A stretch of DNA of 64,000 bases, from contig JAPPOB010000010.1 of NCBI GenBank assembly GCA_028818375.1, positions 1,054,001 through 1,118,000 of the forward strand. Reading direction: 5' to 3'. The notes beneath the pieces are model-generated. The model was given only the letters and a program-made list of their open reading frames with translations, did not search any database and was not told where the DNA came from. Of this stretch, positions 37,385 through 46,295 are shown piece after piece (within the stretch, counting starts at the first letter, position 1; every line of letters starts with the position of its first letter). Origin of the DNA: Anaerolineaceae bacterium (GTDB lineage Bacteria; Chloroflexota; Anaerolineae; Aggregatilineales; Phototrophicaceae). A program made the translations under genes and the position numbers.

Positions 37385-39523
37385 TCAGGTGACGCTGCGC
37401 AGGGCATTGGCCACCCGGTTGACCGTATGGTGCGTGCGAAACAGACTGTACTCGACCGGACTGTCGGGGATGCGATTCAGGATGTTTTCGGACAGCAGAA
37501 TCGAAAGCCACAGGTCGATGTCATACCCGATGACCCGCGCATCCAGCGACTCATGGCTGATCGTCTCGCCGCTGTCGTACAGCGCCAGCAGCGCCGTGAC
37601 CAGTTGGTCCCGTTGGGCCAGCACCGCATGACAAACCTGGCTGTTCGTCTGCAGGGAAATGCCCTTGGTCAGAAAGGCGCTGCGGGGATTGGGATAATCA
37701 TTCAGCGAGATGGCGTCGTTGGCCACCAGGTAATCGATCGCCCGCTGGAAATTGGTGCCCCTGTCGTGCTCCAGCAAGCGCTTGTGCAGGCTCCCCAGCG
37801 GGCACCACAGAAAGCGTCTGAAACTGGTGAACTGTTCCACGCTGACGATGATCCGACGCACCATGGCCGCCGTTTCCGGCTCCATCTCCTCAAGCCGCTG
37901 AAAGGGGATCCCGCCCCATTCGAAACTGTGCAGTTCCTGCGCCCGTCGCGGCAGTTGCAACAACTTTTCGGAGCCGGAACGAAGACTTATGACGGGCACC
38001 ATGTCCTCGGGATTGAGGCGGTGCGGTATTAACTCCCGTCGCAGTATTTGCTCGCGCACAAGCCGGTCGATCCAGTCGGAGCGCCACAGATCGCTCAGGT
38101 TGCAGCCGGGCTGCCCCAGTTCGCGGTCCATCGCCAGGCCCTTGATGAGAAAGCCGTAGTTGACGTATTCCCAGCGACGGACCTGAAGGGTGCGTTCCAC
38201 CCGCAAGACAATTCGGCTGGTGACCAGGCGAGTCTTGCCCACAATAGGATGTTCCGGGTTGAGCGACACGTCGCCGTTCTCCGGCGCCGCCTTGAGGATG
38301 CCCATTTTCACAGCCTGGGTCACAAGGTCCTCACCGCGTGACAGCGAAGAAACCGCAGCGACCTCAAGCAATTGCTCCACCAGGAGTTCGGGTGAGACGG
38401 AATCCCGTTCTTCGCAGGAAGTCAGTCGATCCAGCTGGATGATGATGCTGCTCCACTGTGAGGGCAGAAAGGCGGATGTGTCCTCTTCCCTCTCGGACAA
38501 CATCGATTCGGTCCACAGCGAGCGATGCGTCTTGAGGTTCGTGAAGTCTTCCACGTATTCGACGGCGATTCCCGGGTTGCTCTCCAGTTGTCGGCTGGTA
38601 CTGCCGCGTACACTCCAAACGATGACCTGTTTGCCACGGGAGCGCAGGCCGGTGAGCATGTCATTGAAGTCACGGTCGCCACTGGCGACGATGTAGACGT
38701 CGGCGGCGTCTTCGTGGCCGGCGTCGGTCGTGACGTCGCGCGCGATCCGCATGTCCGCGCTGTTCTTGCCGGGCAGGCTGTTCACGGCATCAATATTGGC
38801 CATGAGCAGGCGCCGTGGCGCATCATCCGCGATTTCGTTGCCCGCCGCATCGACCAGGGGTGGAAGGCTGCCACGCTGGTACCAGGGCGCATAGGCGGCC
38901 ATCTTGACGACCTGGCCATAGGCATTGGCCTGGGAGATGAAGCGCTCAATCAGATGGTCCAGATTGACCGTAAAACCCTGTTCGTTCAGACTGATGGTGA
39001 TGTTTTCAAAATCGATGTAAACGGCGACGTTGCGCGTCTGTTGCAATCCCGGCAGCGTGGTCAGGGACTGGAAAATCACAACGTCCTTCAGGTCCGTGCC
39101 TTCCAGCACATTTTCAATGCCCCACACCCGAATTCGCCCGGCGGCGGCGCCTTGCACCTTACGCAAGAGCGGCACAAGGTCTTCGCTGTCAGTGACAAGG
39201 ATGACTTCGTCAAGCCGCTCGCTGTCGGCGCCAGTCAGCAGCGACAGAAGCTCGTCGGACAACCGGTCGCGCGGCGTCTGCGCCAACACCATGTAACCGG
39301 CGTCGCGGAATATGCGGGATACGTGGGGTCTCTCGCCGAACGCGTCGTCAGAGTCCGGGTTCACAATGGCGAGGGCGCGCAACATGTCCGGGCCGGCGAG
39401 TCCGGCGACCAGGGTTGCGGTGCCTTTCAGACCCACCGCAAGTTCCTGCAGGTCTACGGCGATTCCTCGCTGGTGCGGGCGTTGTTGCAGGTCCTGTACA
39501 TCAACTATCAAAAAAGCGGTCAT
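37385..39523 (-). CDS. Double NYN-domain protein (putative RNase) with a large uncharacterised C-terminal region
   Basis: A 712-residue protein with two NYN (PIN-like) nuclease folds. Domain 1 (about 1-140) shows FLIVDVQDL (D8), RLSDELLSLL and VILVTDSEDLVPLLR (D112, D115). Domain 2 (about 164-326) is more canonical: VAVYIDFENI (D171), DMRIARD (D258) and IVASGDRDFNDML (D283, D285). Such aspartates bind the metal for RNA cleavage. Residues 345-712 are alpha-helical with several possible winged-helix units and match no family I can name. It lies between proS and rpsO on the same strand with its own promoter. Nuclease activity is predicted, not shown. Confidence 0.85.
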   Translation of the reverse strand: MTAFLIVDVQDLQQRPHQRGIAVDLQELAVGLKGTATLVAGLAGPDMLRALAIVNPDSDDAFGERPHVSRIFRDAGYMVLAQTPRDRLSDELLSLLTGADSERLDEVILVTDSEDLVPLLRKVQGAAAGRIRVWGIENVLEGTDLKDVVIFQSLTTLPGLQQTRNVAVYIDFENITISLNEQGFTVNLDHLIERFISQANAYGQVVKMAAYAPWYQRGSLPPLVDAAGNEIADDAPRRLLMANIDAVNSLPGKNSADMRIARDVTTDAGHEDAADVYIVASGDRDFNDMLTGLRSRGKQVIVWSVRGSTSRQLESNPGIAVEYVEDFTNLKTHRSLWTESMLSEREEDTSAFLPSQWSSIIIQLDRLTSCEERDSVSPELLVEQLLEVAAVSSLSRGEDLVTQAVKMGILKAAPENGDVSLNPEHPIVGKTRLVTSRIVLRVERTLQVRRWEYVNYGFLIKGLAMDRELGQPGCNLSDLWRSDWIDRLVREQILRRELIPHRLNPEDMVPVISLRSGSEKLLQLPRRAQELHSFEWGGIPFQRLEEMEPETAAMVRRIIVSVEQFTSFRRFLWCPLGSLHKRLLEHDRGTNFQRAIDYLVANDAISLNDYPNPRSAFLTKGISLQTNSQVCHAVLAQRDQLVTALLALYDSGETISHESLDARVIGYDIDLWLSILLSENILNRIPDSPVEYSLFRTHHTVNRVANALRSVT

Positions 39524-39636
39524 TTCTTCCCCAAATAAAATGAAGGTTCGTCTGCGGCCGCGCCGGGAGCGCGATCGAACCGCAGTCCGCTAGTGCAACT
39601 TTTCGCCCCTCATCCCCTTCGCGTTTGATTGTGCCA

Positions 39637-39665
39637 AATATAACAAAGGGCGGCACTATTGACAA
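39637..39665 (-). promoter_or_regulatory. Sigma70-type promoter for the NYN gene
   Basis: On the minus strand TTGTCA (39665-39660), a 17-bp spacer and TATATT (39642-39637). Transcription would start near 39630 and give a leader of about 105 nt. The surrounding 238-bp gap between proS and the NYN gene is AT-richer than its neighbours and shows no other gene. Confidence 0.75.
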
Positions 39666-39761
39666 CGGTCAGATTCCGGCGCAGGGCAATTTGAGCCAGA
39701 AAAACCCCGAAAAACGATGACCTTCGCCTCCGTGTCTGTCTACTCTGTACAGCGCTCCGCC

Positions 39762-41201
39762 TCAGTAGGCGCGCGCAAACAGGGCGATTTCCCCGTCTCC
39801 GGCGCCGGTCAACAGGCAAGGTCCGCGATCATCCGCCTGGTCGAAGGGGAAGCAACGAATCGTGGCGCCGGTTTCGTCCTTGACGCGCCGTTCATCGTCG
39901 TCGTCGCCGGCCCAGTAGCCGCGGGCCCAGCCGCCGGCCTCGATCACCTCGCGCAGGTCCCCGTAGTCGCGGGCGTCGTGAATATTGGCATCGCGAAACG
40001 TCGTCGCGGCGTTGAGCATGTTGGTCTGGATGGCCTGCAGATTCTCCACAACTGCCTGTGTCAGGTCCGAAAGGGCGATGCTCGTTTTGCCTTCCCGACC
40101 GGGGATGTCCCGACGCGCCAGGACGACCGAATGGTTGGCCAGGTCGCGCGGGCCCAGTTCAAGCCGCAAAGGCACACCGCGCAACTCCCAGTCATTGAAC
40201 TTGAAACCCGGCCTGAGACCTTCGCGTCCGTCAAGGTGGGTGCGAATGCCCGCGTCGTCCAGTTCTGCTTTCAGGGCCGCCGCGCCGGCATGCACCGTCT
40301 CACGCTCTTCATCGCCACGGGTGATCGGCACGATCACGACCTGCCAGGGGGCGAGCCTGGGTGGCAATCGCAGGCCCGTGTCGTCGCCATGGGCCATCAC
40401 GACGGCGCCGACCATGCGCGTGCTCAGGCCCCAGGAAGTCGTCCAGCACAACTGTTGCTGGTTGTTCTCGTCCAGAAAGCGAATGTCGAAGGCCTGCGCG
40501 AAATTCTGCCCCAGGTTGTGGCTGGTGCCAGCCTGCAGGGCGCGCCTGTCGCCCATCATGGCCTCAATCGTGTAGGTTCGCAGCGCGCCGGCAAAGCGCT
40601 CGATATTGCTTTTGCGCCCACTGATGACCGGAATCGCCGCCTCGTTGATGGCCACGTCCGCATAGATTTCCAGCATTTGCAGGGTCTCTGCCTCGGCTTC
40701 ATCGTCCGTCGCGTGGGCGGTGTGTCCTTCCTGCCAAAGAAACTCGGAAGTGCGCAGGAAGGGTCGCGTGCGCAATTCCCAGCGCACGACATTGGACCAC
40801 TGGTTGATCAGCAGCGGCAAGTCCCGCCAGGACTGAATCCATTCGCTAAAGGCCTCACCAATGATGGTCTCGGACGTGGGCCGGATAACCAGCGCTTCTT
40901 CCAGTTTCTTGCCGCCGGCATGTGTCACGACCGCCAGTTCGGGGCTGAAGCCCTCGACGTGCTCCGCCTCGCGCCGCAGATAACTCTCGGGGATCAGCAG
41001 CGGAAAATAGGCGTTGCGGTGACCCGTGGCCTTGAAGCGCCGGTCGAGCGCGTCGCGGATGCCTTCCCAAAGCTCGTAGCCGTAGGGCTTGATGATCACC
41101 GATCCACGCACCGGAGACTGCGCCGCCAGGTCCGCCCGGTACACGATATCGTTGTACCACCTGGAAAAGTCTTCGCTCTGGGGTGTCACCTGCGCTGCCA
41201 T
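39762..41201 (-). CDS. proS: Prolyl-tRNA synthetase (archaeal/eukaryal type, ProS type 3)
   Basis: A 479-residue class II synthetase that charges tRNA(Pro). Class II motifs are visible: NAYFPLLIPESYL (motif 1 region), RPTSETIIGEAFSEWIQSWRDLPLLINQW and RTSEFLWQEGHTAHAT (motif 2), and WGLSTRMVGAVVMAHGDDTGLRLPP (motif 3). It lacks the INS editing insertion of the typical bacterial ProS and ends in the extra C-terminal domain of the archaeal/eukaryal type. The ATG at 41201 is chosen because homology begins at QVTPQSEDFSRWYND. Absence of the editing domain could make a stand-alone YbaK deacylase useful (one lies at 3280). Confidence 0.95.
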   Translation of the reverse strand: MAAQVTPQSEDFSRWYNDIVYRADLAAQSPVRGSVIIKPYGYELWEGIRDALDRRFKATGHRNAYFPLLIPESYLRREAEHVEGFSPELAVVTHAGGKKLEEALVIRPTSETIIGEAFSEWIQSWRDLPLLINQWSNVVRWELRTRPFLRTSEFLWQEGHTAHATDDEAEAETLQMLEIYADVAINEAAIPVISGRKSNIERFAGALRTYTIEAMMGDRRALQAGTSHNLGQNFAQAFDIRFLDENNQQQLCWTTSWGLSTRMVGAVVMAHGDDTGLRLPPRLAPWQVVIVPITRGDEERETVHAGAAALKAELDDAGIRTHLDGREGLRPGFKFNDWELRGVPLRLELGPRDLANHSVVLARRDIPGREGKTSIALSDLTQAVVENLQAIQTNMLNAATTFRDANIHDARDYGDLREVIEAGGWARGYWAGDDDDERRVKDETGATIRCFPFDQADDRGPCLLTGAGDGEIALFARAY

Positions 41202-41253
41202 GAAGTTTCTCGTCCCATTGAAATGCGAATCAAGCAGGTTCAGTATACATGAA

Positions 41254-41282
41254 TTCGCCTGCAGGGACTCCGGCTGTATAAT
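41254..41282 (+). promoter_or_regulatory. Promoter for the second aldo/keto reductase
   Basis: TTCGCC (41254-41259), a 17-bp spacer and a perfect TATAAT (41277-41282). The predicted start near 41289 leaves a leader of about 20 nt that contains the GGGAGGGAGG ribosome site. A TATACT on the opposite strand (41247-41242) could serve proS but lacks a -35 box. Confidence 0.6.
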
Positions 41283-41308
41283 CCCGACCGTGACGGGAGG
41301 GAGGCGCC

Positions 41309-42298
41309 ATGCGCTACACAACGCTTGGCAACAGTGATATTGAAGTTTCGGTAATCGCCCTGGGTTGCTGGCCCTTTGGCGGTGTATTCGCCTGGGGCGA
41401 ACAGGATGATGACGACTCAATTGCCACGGTGCATGCCGCGCTGGATGCCGGCATCAATTTCTTTGACACCGCGGAAGCCTATGACAAGGGCAAGTCCGAA
41501 CAGGTTCTGGGAGAAGGCCTGCGCGGACGTCGCCACGAGGCCGTCATCGCCACCAAACTGGGGTGGAAAAGCCTCCATCCGGCAGCCGTGCCGGCCGCCT
41601 GCGAACGCAGCCTGCGCCTGCTTCAGACCGACTACATCGATCTCTACCAGATTCACTGGCCGAACCATGACATCCCCTTGTCCGATTCCATCGGCGGCCT
41701 GCAGCGTTTGCAGGAACAGGGCAAGGTGCGCGCCATCGGCGTCAGCAATTTCGGCCCGCTCGATCTTTCGGAGGCGCTCGCCGCCGGTCAGATCGTGACC
41801 AACCAGGTCAATTTCAGCCTGCTGTGGCGCGTCATTGAACGCGAAATTAAGCCGCTCTGCGAAGAGCTGGATGTGGGCATTCTTTGCTACAGCTCGCTGG
41901 CTCAGGGCCTGCTTACAGGACGCTACACAACGATTGAGGAAGTACCCGATTACCTGAAACGCACGCGCTGGTACAGTTGCACGTTCCCCGACACCAAACA
42001 TGAAGAAGAGGGTTGCGAAAGCGAAATCTTCGCGGCCTTGCCCGCAATCCGGGCGCTGGCCGATTCCCTGAACACGACCATGGCCTGCCTCTCCATGGCC
42101 TGGCTCCTGCAACAGAGCGGCGTGACTTCGGTGCTGGTCGGGGCGCGCAAACCGGAGGAAATCTCCTGGAACCTGCCGGCGCTTGACCTCACGCTGGACG
42201 AGACCACGCTGAATCAACTGGCCGAAATCACGGAGCCTGTCAAACACAAACTGGGGAACAACGCCGATATGTGGTTCAGCGAATCGCGGATGCGCTGA
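41309..42298 (+). CDS. Aldo/keto reductase
   Basis: A 329-residue NADP-dependent AKR. The catalytic tetrad is Asp and Tyr in FFDTAEAYDKG, Lys in VIATKLGW and His in LYQIHWPNHD. SVLVGARKPEEI near residue 275 binds the cofactor phosphate. It differs clearly from the AKR at 12563 and the two are not recent duplicates. The ATG at 41309 has a very strong ribosome site. It converges with the sugar transferase, with 8 bp between stops. Confidence 0.92.
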   Translation: MRYTTLGNSDIEVSVIALGCWPFGGVFAWGEQDDDDSIATVHAALDAGINFFDTAEAYDKGKSEQVLGEGLRGRRHEAVIATKLGWKSLHPAAVPAACERSLRLLQTDYIDLYQIHWPNHDIPLSDSIGGLQRLQEQGKVRAIGVSNFGPLDLSEALAAGQIVTNQVNFSLLWRVIEREIKPLCEELDVGILCYSSLAQGLLTGRYTTIEEVPDYLKRTRWYSCTFPDTKHEEEGCESEIFAALPAIRALADSLNTTMACLSMAWLLQQSGVTSVLVGARKPEEISWNLPALDLTLDETTLNQLAEITEPVKHKLGNNADMWFSESRMR

Positions 42299-42306
42299 GC
42301 CAGACC

Positions 42307-43839
42307 TCAGTAGGCCCGGTCCCGCCGCAGCAGAATGAGCCAGATCGTGCGCAGAATGATGCGCAGGTCCAGCCAAACCGACCAGTTTTCGACGTACCAG
42401 AGATCGAAATGTGTGCGCTCCGCGATGGAGGTGTCGCCGCGCAGGCCGTTGACCTGGGCCCAGCCCGTCATGCCTGACTTCTCGCGGTGACGTTCCATGT
42501 AACGCGGGATCTGGTCACGAAAGCGCATGACGTAGACCGGTCGCTCGGGCCGCGGCCCCACCAGGCTCATGTGCCCCAGCAGGACGTTGATCAGCTGTGG
42601 AATCTCATCCCAGTTGCTTCGCCGCAAAAACCTGCCCAGGCGCGTTTGGCGGGGATCGTCCCTGACGGTCCAGCCCGGGCCGCCCCGCTCGGCATCGGCA
42701 TGCATGGAACGGAACTTGATCATGGGAAAGGACTGGCCGTCCAACCCCATGCGTTCCTGAATGTAGAAAGCCGGCCCGGTCGATTCCAGGCGCACCAGCA
42801 AGGCCGTCAACAGCAGGACGGGCGAAAGCAACACCAGCCCGCAGAAAGAGACGCAGATGTCCATGGCGCGTTTGAGACTGAGCTTCCAGCCGCGCAGAGC
42901 GATGTCCCGCACGGTAAGCAGGGGTGTGCCGCCCATTTCGTCGACGTTGAGATCGCCCTCCACCCAGGTGAACAGGTCCGGATAGACCTTGATGTCCACC
43001 TGGCCGCGCCGGCACAGGTTGATGAGCTCTTCCAGCTCCTCGCGCTGCGCTTCCGGCAGGGCAATGATGACCTGTTCCACGCCATGGCTGTCGATGAGTT
43101 GCGGTATGTCCGCAAAACTGCCGATCACGTTGACACCCGTGGCGGGAGACGGGCCATTCCGGTCTCGCGCCACGACGCCGATCAGATTGTAGCCCATGCC
43201 GGAATCGGCGCGGATTCGCGCCGACATGTCGTGTGCCACGTCGCCGGCGCCGATAATAAGCAGGGTCTCGTTGTCAAGCCCGCGGCGGCGCACCCAGGCG
43301 CGCAAGGTACGATACAGGCTTCGTCCGAATTCCACCAGCACGATGCTGAACATCAGGACGTAAAAGAACATACTGCGCGGATAATCGACCTGATACTCGG
43401 TGGTATTCAACAGCAGGTCAAGCAACAGACCCTGCAGGCCGTAGGCGAGCACCGCTCCCAGCAGGGTCGCGCCCAGTATCCGGCGCATCTGGTCCAGAGT
43501 GCTGACCGAGCGCGCCAGGTGGTAAAGCCGCGAGGCGTAAAACACCAGCAGTACAGTGCCAACGTGCAGCAGCAGGGTGGGCCCGTATTGCTCCAGCCTG
43601 GGCGGATTGATTGGGATGCTGAACAACTCGAAGGCGTTGCGGGCCCTGTAGGCCAACGCAAATGCCGCCGCCAGCATGATAACGTCCAGCAGCAGACGCA
43701 GCAGGTTCAGAAGCAGTCGGATGCGACCGGTGCGAGCAGTCCGCTGCGCCGGATTCAGACGGTCGGTTGCCGGATTTCCGCCAACATCGCCCGGCCGCCC
43801 TTCAGCAGCAGGCCGGTCATGACCAGGCTGTGTAGCCAC
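42307..43839 (-). CDS. Polyprenyl-phosphate sugar-1-phosphate transferase (WbaP/CpsE type)
   Basis: A 510-residue initiating transferase for exopolysaccharide or O-antigen-like polymers. It moves a sugar-1-phosphate from a nucleotide sugar to undecaprenyl phosphate. It has four to five N-terminal membrane segments (about 40-180), a nucleotide-binding-like middle domain (LLIIGAGDVAHD, about 190-310) and the C-terminal catalytic domain with KRAMDICVSFCGLVLLSP, IKFRSMHADAE and SNWDEIPQLINVLLGHMSLVGPRPE. The ATG at 43839 overlaps the preceding glycosyltransferase by 85 bp, so a start further downstream, for example GTG 43785, is possible. Confidence 0.9.
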   Translation of the reverse strand: MATQPGHDRPAAEGRPGDVGGNPATDRLNPAQRTARTGRIRLLLNLLRLLLDVIMLAAAFALAYRARNAFELFSIPINPPRLEQYGPTLLLHVGTVLLVFYASRLYHLARSVSTLDQMRRILGATLLGAVLAYGLQGLLLDLLLNTTEYQVDYPRSMFFYVLMFSIVLVEFGRSLYRTLRAWVRRRGLDNETLLIIGAGDVAHDMSARIRADSGMGYNLIGVVARDRNGPSPATGVNVIGSFADIPQLIDSHGVEQVIIALPEAQREELEELINLCRRGQVDIKVYPDLFTWVEGDLNVDEMGGTPLLTVRDIALRGWKLSLKRAMDICVSFCGLVLLSPVLLLTALLVRLESTGPAFYIQERMGLDGQSFPMIKFRSMHADAERGGPGWTVRDDPRQTRLGRFLRRSNWDEIPQLINVLLGHMSLVGPRPERPVYVMRFRDQIPRYMERHREKSGMTGWAQVNGLRGDTSIAERTHFDLWYVENWSVWLDLRIILRTIWLILLRRDRAY

Positions 43840-44654
43840 AGCGGCGTCGACCTCCGGTAGTGTTTACGGTAGAAGATCAGCATGGCGCGCTGGAATTCGT
43901 GGCCGGCGCGCCGACTCTGGCGACTGGCCGCGCGCTTGACGTGCTGAACCACCACCTGCGGCTGATAGTAGACCTTCCAGCCGGCCGCCTTGATGCGCCA
44001 GGCCCAGTCCAGGTCCTCGCCATACATAAAAAAGTCTTCGTCCAGCAGCCCCGCCTGCGCGATGGCTTCCCTGCGCACAATCATGCAGGCGCCGACCACG
44101 GCGTCAACTTCCAGTTCCTGCCCGGGGTCGGCGAAGGTCATATTGTAGCGCCCGAACTGCCGGTGACGCGGAAACAGACGTGCCAGCCCGGTAAAACGAT
44201 ACAGCGACACTTGCGGTGACGGGAAGCTGCGGCGGCAAGCCAGGTCCAGACTGCCGTCCGGAAGCATCAGTCGCGGCCCGGCGATTCCAATTTCCGGACG
44301 CGCGTCCATGTAGTCCACCAGCCTGGCCAGGGCGTCGGGCGGGACCTCGGTGTCCGGATTGAGCAGCATCGCGTGGCGCGGTGCATCCTCCCGTACACGG
44401 CCCTGGCCCTCATAGCCCAGCTGACGAAGACCCAGATTGTTGCCGGCCGGGTAACCACTGTTGACCGGGTTGGCGATCACGCCCACCTGCGGGAATTCCT
44501 GGCGCAACATGGCGACGCTGTCATCGCTGGAGGCATTGTCGACCACCACGACGCGAAAGCGTTCCACGCCTTCACTGGCCAGCACGGTCTGCAAACAGCG
44601 CCGCAGCAGGTCCCGCGTGTTCCAGTTAAGGATGACGATGCCCAGGTCCGCCAC
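43755..44654 (-). CDS. Family 2 glycosyltransferase (rhamnosyltransferase-like)
   Basis: A 299-residue GT-A fold glycosyltransferase. ADLGIVILNWNT starts the nucleotide-sugar domain, VVDNASSDDS follows, LLNPDTEVP is the DxD-like metal site and DEDFFMYGEDLDWAWRIKAAG carries the catalytic-base region. It resembles WbbL-type rhamnosyltransferases. I prefer the GTG at 44654 because GGGGAGG sits 5 nt upstream; an ATG at 44672 has no ribosome site. It lies between murE and the initiating sugar transferase on the same strand and probably extends the glycan that enzyme starts. Confidence 0.88.
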   Translation of the reverse strand: MADLGIVILNWNTRDLLRRCLQTVLASEGVERFRVVVVDNASSDDSVAMLRQEFPQVGVIANPVNSGYPAGNNLGLRQLGYEGQGRVREDAPRHAMLLNPDTEVPPDALARLVDYMDARPEIGIAGPRLMLPDGSLDLACRRSFPSPQVSLYRFTGLARLFPRHRQFGRYNMTFADPGQELEVDAVVGACMIVRREAIAQAGLLDEDFFMYGEDLDWAWRIKAAGWKVYYQPQVVVQHVKRAASRQSRRAGHEFQRAMLIFYRKHYRRSTPLWLHSLVMTGLLLKGGRAMLAEIRQPTV

Positions 44655-44703
44655 AAGTCCTCCCCACTTCATTCTAGCATGCGCCGGAATCAGCGGCCAG
44701 CGC

Positions 44704-46236
44704 TCAGGGTGACGCGGTAGGAAGCGTGGTCAGGGCGCTGCCACCCAGCGCGGCGCGCAGGGCATGGCGGTCGTCCCAGGGGTATTCGGTCTCGCCGAAG
44801 CACATGCTTTGTTCATGGCCCTTGCCGCAGGCCATCACGACATCGCCGGGCCGGGCCAGCTGGCAGGCGCGCAACAACGCCCTCGCCCGGTCGGGTTCCC
44901 GCAGAAAGCTCTGCCCTTCTTCACCGCCCGCGCTGCGGCAGGCCTGTGCCATGGTCGCCAGAATGGCATCCAGCGATTCGCTGCGCGGGTCTTCGGCGGT
45001 GAAGATGCTGATATCGGCCAGGCGAGCCGCGATGGCGGGCATCAGCCGCCGCTTCTCCAGGTCACGCAAGCCGGCGCAGCCGAATACAACGATGAGCCGG
45101 CCACAGGGAGCCAGCAGGTCCCGTCCTGCCTGAAGGGCCTTTTCCAGCGCGTCGGGCGTATGGGCAAAGTCCACCAGGGCGGTGAAGTCCTGACCGGCCA
45201 CCACCCGCTCCATGCGGCCAGGTATGGACGCCACGTCGGCGATGCCCTCCACAATGTGTGAGTCGTCGACACCTGTTATCTGCATCGCCGCGGCCGCAGC
45301 CGCGAGGCAGTTGCTGACGTTAAAATCGCCGGCCAGGCGGGTCGCGATATCCAGTGACCGGCCAGGCGCAGGTCCCACGGCAGTGAAGCGCGTGCCGCCA
45401 GGCGTGTGCTTTACAGACTCCGCCCGCAGGTCGGCTTCCGCCTCGATGCCGAATGTGAGCGCCCTGCCCTCCACCCCTTGCAACAATCGGGCCGTCTGGT
45501 CGTCATCCGCATTGAGCAGGGCGACTCCCTGTCCCGGCGGCAACAGCCCGAACATGCGCATCTTGGCCGCGCGATAGGACGTGAAACTGCCATGGAAGTC
45601 CATGTGTTCGTGGGTGACGTTGGTCAGGACGGCGGCCGTCAGAATGACGCCGTTCAACCGTCCCTGCGCCAGGCCGTGGCTGGTCATTTCCAGCACGGCG
45701 TGGGTCAGCCCGTTGGCGACCATCTGCGCCAGCAGGGCCTGCACCTGCGGCGCGCCAGGCGTGGTCACGTGCAGACCCGTGTCGGCGCGGCTGCTGCCGA
45801 GGTCGGCGGCGACCGTGCTGATCAGGCCGGCGCGATCTTCACTGGCGCGCTGAAGAATGCGATGCAGCAAGGTGGCTGTGGTGGTTTTGCCGTTGGTCCC
45901 GCTTACGCCGACAAGACGCATTTTGCGGGCCGGATGATCATACCAGGCCGCAGCCAGATAACCCGTCGCCTCCGCTGCGTCGCGCAGCAGTGCGGAGGGG
46001 ACGCCTCGCGTATCAACCTCCCGTTCAAGCACCAGCGCCGCGGCTCCGGCGGCGATCGCCTGGGGGATGAAATCGTGCCCATCGGCGACCAGTCCCTTGC
46101 GCGCCACAAACAGCCCGCCAGGATGCAACCTGCGATGGTCTTCCTCAACCGGCGCGTCAATGGTGGCTTCGCCATTGATCCGCAACAGCGCGTCGGATGG
46201 CAATGCCTGCAACAAATGCGAAAATTGTCTGCCCAT
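44704..46236 (-). CDS. murE: UDP-N-acetylmuramyl-tripeptide synthetase MurE
   Basis: The 510-residue Mur ligase adds the third residue of the peptidoglycan stem peptide. Motifs are the ATP loop VGVSGTNGKTTT, TNVTHEHMDFHGSF and VDFAHTPDALEKAL. The substrate motif, which is DNPR in diaminopimelate enzymes, reads EDPR here (TAEDPRSE), so the added residue may be lysine or ornithine. The ATG at 46236 is directly preceded by the U-tract of a terminator hairpin and has no ribosome site. It starts 60 nt after the atpF stop. Confidence 0.94.
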   Translation of the reverse strand: MGRQFSHLLQALPSDALLRINGEATIDAPVEEDHRRLHPGGLFVARKGLVADGHDFIPQAIAAGAAALVLEREVDTRGVPSALLRDAAEATGYLAAAWYDHPARKMRLVGVSGTNGKTTTATLLHRILQRASEDRAGLISTVAADLGSSRADTGLHVTTPGAPQVQALLAQMVANGLTHAVLEMTSHGLAQGRLNGVILTAAVLTNVTHEHMDFHGSFTSYRAAKMRMFGLLPPGQGVALLNADDDQTARLLQGVEGRALTFGIEAEADLRAESVKHTPGGTRFTAVGPAPGRSLDIATRLAGDFNVSNCLAAAAAAMQITGVDDSHIVEGIADVASIPGRMERVVAGQDFTALVDFAHTPDALEKALQAGRDLLAPCGRLIVVFGCAGLRDLEKRRLMPAIAARLADISIFTAEDPRSESLDAILATMAQACRSAGGEEGQSFLREPDRARALLRACQLARPGDVVMACGKGHEQSMCFGETEYPWDDRHALRAALGGSALTTLPTASP

Positions 46237-46276
46237 AAACAAACAGTGGGCTCACCGGCATGCCGGCGGCCCACTG
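46236..46276 (-). terminator. Rho-independent terminator between atpF and murE
   Basis: On the minus strand, an outer 8-bp stem CAGTGGGC/GCCCACTG (46276-46269 with 46251-46244) encloses an inner palindrome CCGGCATGCCGG and is followed by TTTGTTT. It ends the atp transcript 20 nt after the atpF stop. The U-tract runs directly into the murE start codon. Confidence 0.85.
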
Positions 46277-46295
46277 CCCCAATTCGACCGACGGA

